Below are positions 44,204 through 55,334 of a stretch of DNA of 64,000 bases, piece after piece (the stretch's first letter is position 1; every line of letters starts with the position of its first letter). The notes under the pieces were generated by a model. It was not told where the DNA came from and ran no database searches. It worked only from the letters and a program-made list of their open reading frames with translations. The stretch comes from Sambucus nigra (Eukaryota > Streptophyta > Magnoliopsida > Dipsacales > Adoxaceae). The stretch is taken from the NCBI GenBank assembly GCA_949130495.1, contig OX422214.1, positions 5,874,046 to 5,938,045 on the forward strand. The letters run 5' to 3'. Position numbers and translations under genes: made by a program.

Positions 44204-45608
44204 GAGTTGGGCTTGGGAAATTATTATGGGTTAATAAATAAATGAAATGATATTATACCCACATTTTAATGATTATTAATTACATTAAACTGGATGGTTT
44301 AGTGGTTATATTGTTGGAATGGAATTTAATAATTTATTAGATAATAAATTATTAATAGTTGGAAAAATGGTATGGACTTTGGATTGGAACTTATGGTAAT
44401 TATAGAGTAATTATCTTTACATATTACATGGGAATAATAATATGTATTATATTATATTTGTGTGTGGACATACTAGTGGACCTTCTTATCGGCTTGGGGG
44501 TTCGTGCATTCGGGCCATTGACCACACGTTGGCACATGTAGGATTGACTTTATGTAAGCCATATAGGTACTACGTAGAGGCTCCACCTTGAGGGGTAAGT
44601 GTGGCACTAACCCTTCCTGTATCACCACTGGGTATGGGCCGTATACAGGGGCCTGCGTAGGGATCGCCCCTAACTTATGTGTGTTTTGTGGTGTTCGCTT
44701 AGGATGTTGGGATTCCTTTGAATTGTCCGCTTAGGATGTAGGGATTCCTTCAAACCTGCTGATAGAGCACGAATTTGACACCGACGGTAGATGCCCTTAT
44801 ATGTCACATATATGGAAGGACATATATTATAAACTCCCCCTATATTATGGAAAAAAATTAAAATGTCTGCGGATATGGACACTGAATATTATTTCACGCA
44901 TAATAGATGTTTAGGCCTTATACTTGATATTGAAGAGACTAGAATTAATGTAAGTTGGTAATTTAAACATAGGATTGCATTTACTTTAATTAATTAGGAA
45001 TTAATTCCTTCTAGAATTGAGATGATGTCATAATTTATTATTTGGGACGTATTCGGGTGCGAATAATACCACGCTTAGATGAGAAGTGATGTTTGATAGG
45101 CATGTGAGTGACGAAAAGTGGGTATTTATTTATGCATTGACTGTACTATTGTATTCATAAATTATTCAAGTTAATTCTTGCACAGCTCGGGCTCTGGCCC
45201 AAATTTTAATGTTTTCCCCACAGGTGTTCATAGACAGGGACAACAAGATTGTGCATAGTAGTCTTACAGCCTTATTTTCTCTCCGATTTCAGCTCAGTTG
45301 GCTCTAGTATATGTTCTTCTCAGCTTTAGTCCTTTACCTATTTGGAATTTTGTAAGGGCATAAGCCCGAATATTTATTTTTATATTGGTGGAGATTATGC
45401 TACTCTAGTTGGATGTTTATCTTATAGTTGGTGGTTTGGATTTATTTATTAATTATAAATGTGTTCGTGACTTTTCAAACTTGGGCCTTTAATTATAAAA
45501 TATTTATTTTTGCAATTGTGCTAAGGATGGTATTGATTGACAGACAAGCCGTATCTTCGGCGTATCGTGCCTGACGAGCCTTTACCCGAGAAAATAGGGG
45601 TTGTTACA

Positions 45609-46954
45609 ATTATACTTCTAAAAATAGTGTGTTTTACATCCTTTCCTTATATGTCTTTACTAAGCTTAACAGATGAACTCATGGGTGTACATGCATGCTT
45701 AGCGGGGTATAAATTAAATTTCTTCACTAATTCTTTCGGATATTTAGATTAAGACAAAAATATACCATTCTCGAGTTAACGCACTTGAAGACCTAGGAAG
45801 TAAGTAAGTTCTCCTACCATACTCATCTCAAATTCACTTTGCATCTATTTTGCAAATATTTGAGTATGCTTGTCACATGTGGAACCAAAAATAATATCAT
45901 CGACATATACTTGCACAACCAATATAGTACGTTTATCCCGGTGGACAAACAATGTCATGTGTACTCCCCCTCTTATGAAGACACGATCTAAGAGATATGA
46001 AGTAAGCCTTTCATACCAAACATGCAATGCTTGATTCAATCCGTACATGTTTTTCTTCAAGTAGAAGACATGGACCTTTTGGTTGTTCCACATAGACTTC
46101 CTCCTAAAGAATGCCATTTAGGAAGGCATTCTTGGCATCCATTTTGTAAAGCTTAAATTTCAGATGACATGCAATAGCTAGTAAAAGACAGATGGATTCT
46201 AAAGTTGTAACAGGAACAAATGTTTCATCAAAATTGACATCTTCTATTTGGATGTACCCTTGAGCAACTAACCTAGCTTTGTTTCGAACTATGACATCAC
46301 TTTCATCCATTTTATTTTTAAAAATCCATTTGGTACCAATGATGTTAATATCTCTAGGTCGGGGAACCAATTCCTAAACATCATTCTTTTGAAATTGATG
46401 AAATTCATCTTGCATAGGATTTATCCAATGTTCATCATTGAGTGCTTCTTTGAAATTTTTGGGTTTCATTTTAGAGGTGTAACACAAGTAGGTAACCTAA
46501 TTTTCCAATTGGGCTCGAGTCTTGACGCCTACATCGGGATTCTTAATAATATTGGAGGGGTCATAACTTTTACGATCCCAAGATGATGGATTCCTTTTAT
46601 CAAATGTGGGGTCGACCAAATCCTTATGAGTATCAATGCGATCATCCTTAGGGGTGCATTGTTCTCAAAAGAGGGACTTTCATTAGCATCTGAAATGTGG
46701 TCAGATCATTATCTTTTATGGTTACATTTATTAATTCCACGACTTTAGATCCAGCAAAATTATAAACTCTATAAGCTCTACTGTTTGGTGAATAACCTAG
46801 AAAAATACCTTCCCCTCTCCTCGAGTCAAATTTTCCTAAAAGCTCCTTATCCCTTAGGATATAGCAAGGACTTCCAAAGACTTGAAAATATGCTAGATTA
46901 GGTTCCTTACCTATCCAGAATTCATAAGGAGTTTTATTAGTATGTGTGGCCATC
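45609..46954 (-). pseudogene. pol: SIRE-type copia pol: integrase end and RT
   Basis: Integrase C-terminal part at 46648-46953 (TNKTPYEFWIGKEPNLAYF, FLGYSPNSRAYRVYN). RT at 46370-45845 has ARLVAQGYIQIEDVNFDETF, MDAKNAFLNG and the catalytic VYVDDIIFGST. RT continues to 45609 with several stops, then the frame resumes at 32696 across the solo LTR. The right edge at 46954 is abrupt, and the N-terminal integrase half is not found rightward. The YVDD-type loop and domain order mark Ty1/copia. Confidence 0.88.
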
Positions 46955-47304
46955 CTGGGGAGGTGCGCGTGCAGCGGACGGTCTTGTCCTCTAGTAGTGA
47001 AAAAGGAGGGAAGGGGGCACTACAACTGTGCTGCGGTCGCACACCCCTTCTTGGATAGGGTGCTTTGCCCATCGTCGGTTTACGGTATATGTAAAGAGAT
47101 GGTGTCACCAGTCTATTTTGCACAAAATAGGCAAAAAAACATGTTTCCACTTCGAGAGTAGCATCAAAGACAAACTAATGCATACAAAACCAATAGATCG
47201 AAGGTCCAGGGGCTAAGTTACTGAATGGAAAGGGGTTAGGCACCCATCCCACCCTTTCGATCTCTCATGGGAAAGTGTTAATATTTCCTTTGTATCCCCG
47301 TGAA

Positions 47305-47332
47305 GTGTGTGTGTGTGTGCGTGTGTGTGTGT
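47305..47332. repeat. GT microsatellite
   Basis: About 28 bp of GT with one C interruption. Confidence 0.95.
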
Positions 47333-48156
47333 TTATGTATAATATATATTAGAATCATTCAACCCATACCATGGACGAGGTAGAGCGAAGTCATCCATAG
47401 GAATGTTCCCCCCAAGATAGATAGAAGATAGAGTATGAGCATTCATCATGATATTGATCGTTATTAGAGAACGATAATATGTATTGGATGAAATGCAAAC
47501 AAGCATATTATTCATAGAGGTATTATAGAAAAGAGGAATTTTGAGAAATTCAGAGAAATTAGAAAATTGTACTCGAGTCTCGAATTTTAATCTGAGATGC
47601 CTACTAGCCTATTAAGGCATCAAAGTCCAAGTAGTTTGAATATAACAAAAGGTTGAGGGTTTAACCCATAAATTTGGATGAAAATTTATTAGATATGTTT
47701 GTGTAGAAAATGAGCTTTTGGTTTTGGAAAATGTGTGATGGACAATTCCGTTCAGAATTTATGAATATAACCCTCTTTTATTTGTTTTTTTTTTATTGAA
47801 AATAAAGTATGTGAAATATACTAATAAAAAGTTGGGCATTAATGTGTTTGAACTAAAGTAAAACTAGATCATGGATCCAATGTAATTTATGCAAAAACAA
47901 AGAATTAAAAGAAAGGGAGAAGGAATTGGACCTTCCTTGGAGCTTGAACTTTGATATTGAGTGAACTCCCTTGGATCATGATGAATTTTAATAAGAAAGA
48001 AGGATTTTTACTAAATTGGCTGTGAAAAGGATGGCAATTCAAGCTTAAATGGAACTCCTCATATGGAACTTCACAAATTGTTGAGATCATTGATGTTGAT
48101 GCATAACTGGTGTTTGCTATTGATTGTTGATGATATGGGAGTGTGGTTAGGGCCTA

Positions 48157-48164
48157 TATTTATA
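48157..48164 (-). promoter_or_regulatory. Candidate TATA box (minus strand)
   Basis: TATAAATA on the minus strand, about 14 bp from a palindrome cluster at 48178-48245. This is the same cluster-then-TATA order as in the copia-type LTRs. Confidence 0.55.
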
Positions 48165-48177
48165 GGGACAATGGAGG

Positions 48178-48245
48178 TTCCGATCGTCTTACCCCAGGGG
48201 GTGCCGATCGGCAGGCAACCCCTGACACTGTGCTGATTGGCAGGG
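48178..48245. promoter_or_regulatory. Palindrome cluster (TGCCGATCGGCA type)
   Basis: Three units: TTCCGATCGTC, GTGCCGATCGGCAGG (perfect core) and TGTGCTGATTGGCAGG. Confidence 0.55.
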
Positions 48246-48289
48246 CCCAGGTCCTGCCTACTAGTAGTTTTGTGCAGGCTTTTAAAGAA

Positions 48290-49126
48290 AAATGATCGTT
48301 GCGCACAAACCGTTGATTCAAATCATGCACAGGGTACACCGTTAGAAAGGTATTTTAGAGACCTTAGAGAGTGCTTTGGACCTATTCGGGGTTCGGGGGT
48401 TGACTTTGGGTAAAATATGGCTCGGAAGCGCACGTCAATTTTTTTTACAGGAGATCGTCGGACGCAAACGGATTGTTCGTCTGCATGGCAAGTCGAAATC
48501 ATACATGGGGTAGACCATTGGAAAGGTTAAGAGATTTACTTCGACATTCCAAAGAGTTTGGCTCGGTTTAGTCAGTTGACCTTAGTCAATCGGAGCCCGA
48601 AAGTGCCCGGTGACCTCTCAGAGTAAAACTGATCGTTCCTCCATACTGTAAGTCAAAATCACGCACGGGGTAGACTGTTAGAAAGGGTATTCAGTGGATT
48701 TAGAATATTAATTCAGTCCCATTCCATTTGAAGAGTTGACTTAGGTCAAACGGAGCCCAGGAGCGCCCGGTGGCCTTCTGATCGATTTTTAGGGGAAAAC
48801 TGATTGTTCATCCGAATGATCATGCCGATTCGTGCACGGGGTGAACTTTTGGAAAGGGGTTTCAGTGCCCATTGAATATTCAAAGATATTTCACTCTGAT
48901 GGTGAAGTTGATTGGGTACAATTCGGGGACAGAGAGTTCCTGGTGGCCTTCGAATCAATTTTCGGGAGTGAAATGATTCGTTCGTATGAACTGTTATGTC
49001 GATTTGTGCATGGGTTAGACTGCTGGAAAGGGTATCAGATCCTTTCAAGGATTCAAAGATCTTTCGCTCGGACTATGGAGTCAAATGGGGAACGGGGCTC
49101 AGAAGCGCCCGATAGCCTCTAGATTG
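48290..49126. repeat. Diverged tandem array, five units of ~160-176 bp
   Basis: The landmark GCACGGGGTAGACTGTTAGA recurs at about 48327, 48503, 48663, 48834 and 49008. Each unit ends near a GGAGCCCGGGAGCGCCCGG-like block. Copies differ by perhaps 25-30% by eye. Unit size is in the range of plant satellites. Confidence 0.85.
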
Positions 49127-49331
49127 GTACTCGAGGTCCGACCTAGGGTTTGTATTGAAATAGGGAAGTACTAGGGACCTAAGGAGAGACTTAGGGGGTC
49201 CTAGAATATAGTTTCTATAGAACCCCTCGGCGAGTGTGCATGGAACAAGTGATAGCCGTCGAATAGACACTACATGATGGAGGGGGTTAGTTTTCCGGAT
49301 CTAAGGGATATGGATGACCGATTCAAAGGGC

Positions 49332-50037
49332 TGAGGTCAATTCTAACCTAGAAGAGGTGATGACCGAGGACCAAGGTCAATTCCGACCTAACTCAGGTGA
49401 CGATCCAAGACCAAGGTAAATTCTGACCTAAAGAGAGGTGACGACTGAGGACCGAGGTCAATCCTGACCTAACTCAGGTGACGATCTAAGGCCAAAGTCA
49501 ATTCTAACCTAAAGAGAGGTGGGGACCGTAGAAAGAGGTCAATTCTGACCTAACTCAGGTGACAATCCAAGACCAAGGTCAATTCTGATCTAAAGGAGGT
49601 GACGACTGAGGTCAATTTTGACCTAACTAAGGTGATGATCTAAAACCGAGGTTAATTCTGACCTAAAGGAGGTGAAAACCAAGGACCGAGGTTAATTCTG
49701 ATCTAACTAAGGTGGAAATTCAAGTTCGAGGTCAATTCTGACTTAAGAGAGGTGACTACCGAGGACCAAGGCCAATTCTCACCTTACTAAGGTGATGATC
49801 CAAGACCGAGGTCAATTCTGACCTAAGAGAGGTAACGATCGAGGACCAAGGTCAATTCTTACCTAACTCAGGTGACAATCCAAGATCGAGGTCAATTATA
49901 ACCTAAAAGAGGTGACGACCGAGAACCAAGATCAATTCTGACATAACTCAGGTGACAATCCAAGATCGAGGTCAATTCTAACCTAAAGAGAGGTGGCGAT
50001 CGAGGACCGAGGTCAATTCTTCCCTAACTAAGGTGAT
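49332..50037. repeat. Dimeric ~40-bp minisatellite (18 units, ~80-bp higher-order)
   Basis: Monomers start AGGTCAATTCTGACCTAA and alternate between an A type (GAGGTGACGACCGAGGACC) and a B type (CTCAGGTGACGATCCAAGACC), giving about nine dimers. The last monomer is cut by the LARD B LTR. The inner GGTCAATTCTGACC is itself near-palindromic. Confidence 0.93.
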
Positions 50038-50350
50038 TATAAGTGCAAGATTTGCACATTATCAATTTATATGTCGTACACCGCTACACCGTTCGTATGC
50101 CGCTGCATCGCTGAGCATGTATAAGGGTAGTTTGGTATTTTTTCATCTGCAAACAAAAAAACAAGCCACTGTAAAGTTGAGTGACTGGAACAACGTGAAC
50201 ACTAGAAGAAATGACACCTCATTCCGACCCACGGTGAAGAAGTTATGGCCAGTTGAAGTTTGAGAAAAACCCTTGAAGAAAAAGAAAAACTCAATTTAAA
50301 AATAATAAACTAAGAGTTGATCTGGCAACGAGGTACTACGAACCACATAG

Positions 50351-50402
50351 GGAACCAGTTCATTGGGTGAACCGGTTCAGGGTACGTGGCGAACAAGTTC
50401 GG
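50351..50402. promoter_or_regulatory. Palindrome cluster (GAACCGGTTC units), LARD B 5' LTR
   Basis: Three units, one perfect, 51 bp upstream of the TATA box. The 3' LTR has the equivalent at 54952-55006. Confidence 0.68.
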
Positions 50403-50452
50403 TGTACACGCACACCAAAAATCCCATTGACTCAAAACTCTTTTGGTCTTCC

Positions 50453-50460
50453 TATAAAAG
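50453..50460 (+). promoter_or_regulatory. Candidate TATA box, LARD B 5' LTR
   Basis: TATAAAAG inside TTCCTATAAAAGCC, conserved at 55057 in the 3' LTR. Confidence 0.72.
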
Positions 50461-51053
50461 CCAACTTCGGGGGAGTTATCTTTTAAGACTTGGAGAGACG
50501 TTTTTTAGAGTTCTACTTGCTCAAGTCTTCAATTTTTTGAGTCCAAAAACTCAAGTTTGGTTCACACCAAATACCCCATACGATTTTGTGAATCCTTTAG
50601 AACCCTATAACTGCTTTTATTTTGTTCAACATGTGTGGGGAGATCTCTACAACCGAGAGCTGCGTGCTATTATGGAGGGAGTCTCTACGGAGTTTCTGGG
50701 ATGTGGTCCTTGTGGTATAGCTACGCGTGAACCACTGCAGATTTCTAGCCGTTGTTGTGAAGTTTGACGAAGACACCGTGCGTTACACTTGTGGGCGATT
50801 ATCAAGTTGTATGTAAGTCAATGGTCTTGTAAACTTGTCATAGTTATAGAAATAAAAGGTTTTGCCCTTCGGGGATTTTTCCTAAATTTGTTTGTTAGCA
50901 TATTTACTGTGATGGTTTGTTTTGTCACATAGTTGCATGTTTTGGGGCTAAATTAAAATTGAATTTGGTTTGTGCAAATTTTGTCACCAAATTAAATAAG
51001 TAATCCGATAAATTAGACATTTGTGAACTTGGATCGATATTGCATTCTCAAAT

Positions 51054-51064
51054 TGGTATTAGAG
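51054..51064 (+). promoter_or_regulatory. LARD B primer binding site
   Basis: TGGTATTAGAG, three bases after the LTR end. The same variant as LARD A. Confidence 0.75.
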
Positions 51065-51166
51065 AAGGTATCACTGTTTTATTATGATTTCCAATTTTTT
51101 CGCAAAAATTTGTGATATCAATCCTTTTTGAAAAAAAATGATTTTGTTTAAATCCCAAGTTTTTCA

Positions 51167-53050
51167 ATGGATCACTTATATAATTAGGTGCCCATATTCG
51201 ACGGAAATAATTATGCCTACTGGAAAGCACATATGAAATCTGCTTTAAAAGCCATTGATGAGCGGGTTTGGTTGTTAGTTGAAAATGGTTGGAATCCTCC
51301 CACCGTGACTGTCAATAATGTTACCTCTTTAAAACCTACGTTGACGATTATAAATTGTGTAATTTTAATTCCTGTGGTTCGAATGCTATTTCTGGAGCCG
51401 TTACACCCGATGAGTTCCACCGTATTGTACGCGCACCACGTCTAAAGAGGCATGGGATGTTTTACAATTGAAACACGAGGGCACGACCGCTATTAAAGAG
51501 TCTAAATTGTAAAATCTTGCCACCCAATTTGAGACCATTACTATGTTAGAGCGACTTTTGATGAGTTTTACACACGTTTAACGAACATTATTAATAATTG
51601 TTTTAATTTGGTTGAGGTGATTGATAACACACGGGTTGTGAAAAAGATTTTGAGAACGCTCCCAAAAAGATTTATTTCGAAAGTCAGTGTTTTAAACTCG
51701 ATGGGGAATTTGAGCACACTTAGGTTAGAAGAGTTGGTAGGTGATCTTCAAACTTACGAGTTAGACATGTTTCCCCAAACTGTTAAGCCTAAGGATAAGG
51801 GGATTACTCTTAGGACACAGTCGATATCGAGTGAGAATGTTTCAAGGATGGGAAAGAAGAAACAGAAAGAGAGTGGTTGCGGCTCCGATTCTGAGCGAGA
51901 TTTTAATTTTGATAATATGGCACTCTTTGCAAAAAAAATAAAAAGTTTCTGAAAATCTCGAAAGAAAATTCTTCCAACAAGAAGAGATTTTTTGAGAAAA
52001 ATAAAAAGAAAGTGGAGGCCCAAGATAGTGATGAGAAAGATGGTAAGGAGGATGAGATTAGATGTTTTAAGTGTGAGGGCAAAGGGAACATAGCTAAATA
52101 GTGTCCTTATAGGATAAGGAGAAAGCGCAAGGAGACTGCTATGCCTGCCACACTTAGTGATAGTGAGGGAGATGAGGGATACGAGTCCAGTATTGGGTTA
52201 TTGTGTGAAAAGTTTGTTTCTTTTTCGAGTCGTGTAAGCACACCTACCTTGTCCCACGATGTTTGTGCACATAAGAGCGACGGTGATGAGAGTGTTTTGA
52301 GTGGGGGTGAGAGAGAGTTTGAGAGTGGAGATGAAAGTGAGCTCCAAAAAGCTTTTAGAGAATTGTACACCGAGACCTTGAAAACAAAGAAGTATAATAG
52401 GGATTTAGGTAGTCGAGTGTTATATTTGGAGAGAGTGAAAGAAGTTTTGAGATGAGAAAAATGAGATTTTATCGACACGGTGTCTAGTCTGACGACACAT
52501 GTATCCCAACTCGAGAGTGATCTCAAACGTACCAGGGAAGTCAAATTCTATTATGAGAATGCACCTAAGAAGGTTGAAAAGGTGTTTCTTAGTCCCGATA
52601 TGGGTAGAGTTGATGGGCTAGGGAAAGGTCATAATGGTACCTCCACTTCCTTTGTCACACCCGAGCCGGTTCCCACTTTAGTAACAGATTCACATTGCCC
52701 GAAAATTAACCCACATAGGCGTCCCATTAGGAGAGTACGTCCTAGAGTTGTTAAGAGAGTGATCTTAGGCCAGTTTATGTTTTCACACATTGCAAGAGGA
52801 AAGGTCACCTTAAAGAGTTTTGTTTTAGGCTGGGTTGCGTGCCACTTTATGCATGTACACATGTTCGCACACCTGCACCCACACCCGATTCTTTGCCTGC
52901 ACATAATGATAGGGAGTTTGCGCACATTCGAGAGCAAGTAAAGTTTTTGGTCAAGACTTCACATGATTTGATGGAGTTATTTCAAAAGATGTCACCGTCT
53001 TTGGAAAAACTCCATCGCACTTCCCGGTTGAGGTATAAACATGTTTACTA
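51167..53050 (+). pseudogene. gag: LARD B Gag (UBN2-like domain, coiled coil, two decayed zinc knuckles)
   Basis: ATG at 51167, with an in-frame TAG at codon 7. FDGNNYAYWKAHMKSALKAIDERVW is typical of the N-terminus of copia Gag (DUF4219/UBN2 type). LPKRFISKVSVLNS and LRLEELVGDLQTYEL at 51608 continue it. Knuckle 1 (52063) reads CFKCEGKGNIAK then a stop, with His replaced by Asn. An acidic then coiled-coil region at 52141-52560 follows. Knuckle 2 near 52790 reads THCKRKGHLKEFC with its first Cys lost. A C-terminal helix at 52920-53049 ends it. Multiple stops and shifts; no enzyme domains. Confidence 0.8.
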
Positions 53051-54627
53051 GCATAGGATGATTTTCATGATGATATACTTTACCTATTTCTTGGGTGTAC
53101 CACTTTTGTATTTTTTTGTGCTTTTGAAAATTCTGAAAAATATAAAAAGATTTTTTTTTATAAAATTTTTAAAAAATCCAAAAAGTTTTTTGTATTTTGT
53201 TTGCACCATATATGAATGAAAATTTAGGATGACCAAGTCACAATTTCATTTCATATCCATGTGACTGTTTGATAGTGTTTTGAGACAATAAGTCATGTCA
53301 TTAATGTGCTTTGTAACGTTTGATGTAATTAAGATGTAATTAAGTGTTATTACCTACATGTTTGACTCATGATTTCCTTTGATGCACACGAGCACGAATT
53401 TATTTGATTATTGTTCTTGTCGAATCACATGTTGGTTTCTTATTTTCATCTCAATTATGTCTATTAAAACGAACCAAATGCTATAAAACAAGATAATAAA
53501 AGGTGTGCATGCTTTAACCACTTGCCGTGAGTTTATGTGAATTTAAAAAAAAAATGGTGAAGGGCTACGAAAGGTACACATTTAACCTTTGCGATTAAAC
53601 CACCGTTTAATTGGACCTAAAAAATTGAGGCATTTTATTATCCGACGTCGAAAGAGGTTTAAAAGAGACCAAAAAAATTTAAATGCAATAAAAAGAAATA
53701 TATGCCAATAATGGGGCCATTAGGTTTATTCACCAATTCTCCAATGTTTGAGAATTTAGGTCACCTCCAAAAGAAAATATATGTGAGGGAGTTAGGTTGG
53801 AGAATTAAAGAGTCATTGCACGTCCTTAAAATGTCTTTAAAAGCATGAAAAAGTTTTAATACGTTATTGGTGTGAAAATCATGTTGACTTTGATTTGTTG
53901 ATTTTGATTTAAGACGATGTCATCTAAATTCAACATTTTACACCTAAGGACGATTTTGATGCTCATTCGTTAGGAATACACAATAAGCATTGTGCACATA
54001 TGACGTGATTGAGTTTTATTTCCTATCGAATTTGTTCACACCCATTCATATTGTTTTCATGATTTGATTATCTTAGTGTATATTCATGGTGTGTGATTTT
54101 TGTAACATTATTTTTTTGTATGAAAAATTGAAAAATCATAAATAGTTTGTTAGATCTCCTTGAGTTTCTCTTGCATGAGCACGTTTGATCCATTATTGAT
54201 ATGTTTAACATGACATCCCGATTTGATTTTTTATATGATTTATTCTTCTCATTTGTCTATTTGGGGACATAATAAAAAGGGGGAGAACAAATTATCATTT
54301 TGTGGGGGAGTTTGAATTATGGGAGAGATTCGATATTTAACTTATGTTTCTCATTAAATTGGTATCTATGTTTATCTCATTTAAAACTCGATATGTCACT
54401 TGGTATTTTTATTTATCTCATGTGTGTAGGTACTACATTGTTCATTATTCGATTGCACACCCTGATGAGAAAAGCTTGGAGATTTGAAGATTTGGTTTTT
54501 GAAGATTTTGAATCTACATTGAAGACTTTACATTTGTACCTTCTCAGTTTTGGGTTCATGGGAGGGTAGATTTGTGTAGGTCAATCCATTGATAATTCAA
54601 TTTTTTATTTTGTACCGACATAGACAT
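53051..54627 (+). other. LARD B non-coding 3' interior
   Basis: Aligns with 39881-41472 of LARD A. Repeated A/T-rich stretches, GGGGGAGAACAAATT at 54278 and no ORF of note. It carries the empty site matching the PIF/Harbinger-like insertion near 54575. Confidence 0.75.
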
Positions 54628-54638
54628 AAGGGGAGATT
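54628..54638 (+). promoter_or_regulatory. LARD B polypurine tract
   Basis: AAGGGGAGATT directly before the 3' LTR start TGTAAGTTCAAG. Confidence 0.82.
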
Positions 54639-55334
54639 TGTAAGTTCAAGATTTGCACGTTATCAATTTATATGTCATACGCTGCTACTCCGTTGTTACG
54701 CCGCTGCATCGTTGAGCATGTTCAATGGTATTTTGGTAATTCTAAATTTGCAACTTGGAAGAGAAGTCAACTGGAAAGTTTAAGTGCCTAGAACAACATG
54801 AACACTAGAAGAAATGACACCTCATTTCGATCTACGGTGAAGAAGTTATGGCTAGTTGAAGTTTGAGAAAAACACTTGAAGAAAAAGAAAAACTCAATTT
54901 AAAAATAATAAACTGAGTGTTGATCCGGCAGCGAGGTACTGCGAACCACATAGTGAACCGGTTCGGGGGCCGAACCGGTTTAGGGTACATGGCAAATCGA
55001 TTCGGGGTACACGCACAGCAAAAGTCCCACCGACTCAAAACTCTTTTGGTTTTCCTATAAAAGCCAAATTCGGGGGAGTTATTTTTTAAGACTTGGAGAG
55101 ACGTTTTTGAGAGTTCTACTTGTTCAATTATTCAATTTTTTGAGTTCCAAAACTCAAGTTTGATTCACACCAAATATCCCATACACTTTTGTGAATATTT
55201 TAGAACCCTATACCTGCTTTGCCTTTGTTCAACATGTGTGGGGAGATCTCTACAACCGAGAACTGCGTGCTATTGTGGAGGGAGTTTATACAGAGTTTCT
55301 GGGATGCAGTCCTTATGGTATAACTGCGTGTGAA
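54639..55334 (+). repeat. LARD B 3' LTR, interrupted by E3
   Basis: Matches 50038-50740. The palindrome cluster at 54952-55006 has units GTGAACCGGTTCGG, CCGAACCGGTTTAG and CAAATCGATTCGG. TATAAAAG at 55057-55064. Confidence 0.88.

Larger units (their letters stand above)
32697..45608 (+). mobile_element. Tekay-like solo LTR (2.7 kb net) in the copia pol, itself interrupted
   Basis: Starts TATAATACCCAT (family TGTAATACCCCG) and ends GGGGTTGTTACA at 45608. The flanking duplication is perfect: ATTAT at 32692-32696 and 45609-45613. The copia reading frame joins in register when one copy is ignored. Net LTR length without LARD A is about 2.69 kb, close to E2 and E3. It has the conserved CGGGCTCTGGCCC at 45187, CCACAG before GTGTTC at 45223 and a palindrome cluster at 33791-33868. 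Confidence 0.88.
46955..48177 (-). other. Antisense LTR/leader-type sequence, unclassified
   Basis: No ORF worth calling. Read on the minus strand it follows a TATA box (48164) and would be transcribed leader. It includes GGGTGCCTAACCCCTTTCC, a phrase I associate with large gypsy leaders, though this is from memory. An LTR end or PBS was not proven. Confidence 0.4.
50038..51050 (+). repeat. LARD B 5' LTR
   Basis: Starts TATAAGTGCAAG (from TGTAAG) and ends TGCATTCTCA before the PBS. Palindromic units GGAACCAGTTCA, GTGAACCGGTTCAG and CGAACAAGTTCGG at 50351-50402, then TATAAAAG at 50453. Confidence 0.88.

Noticed and set aside
46911..47216. Overlapping ORFs on both strands around 46911-47216
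   Set aside because: They are short, overlap on both strands and match no domain; they start at the breakpoint of the copia integrase.
49332..50037. Possible CRISPR-like array
   Set aside because: There are no unique spacers; this is a direct dimeric minisatellite in plant nuclear DNA.
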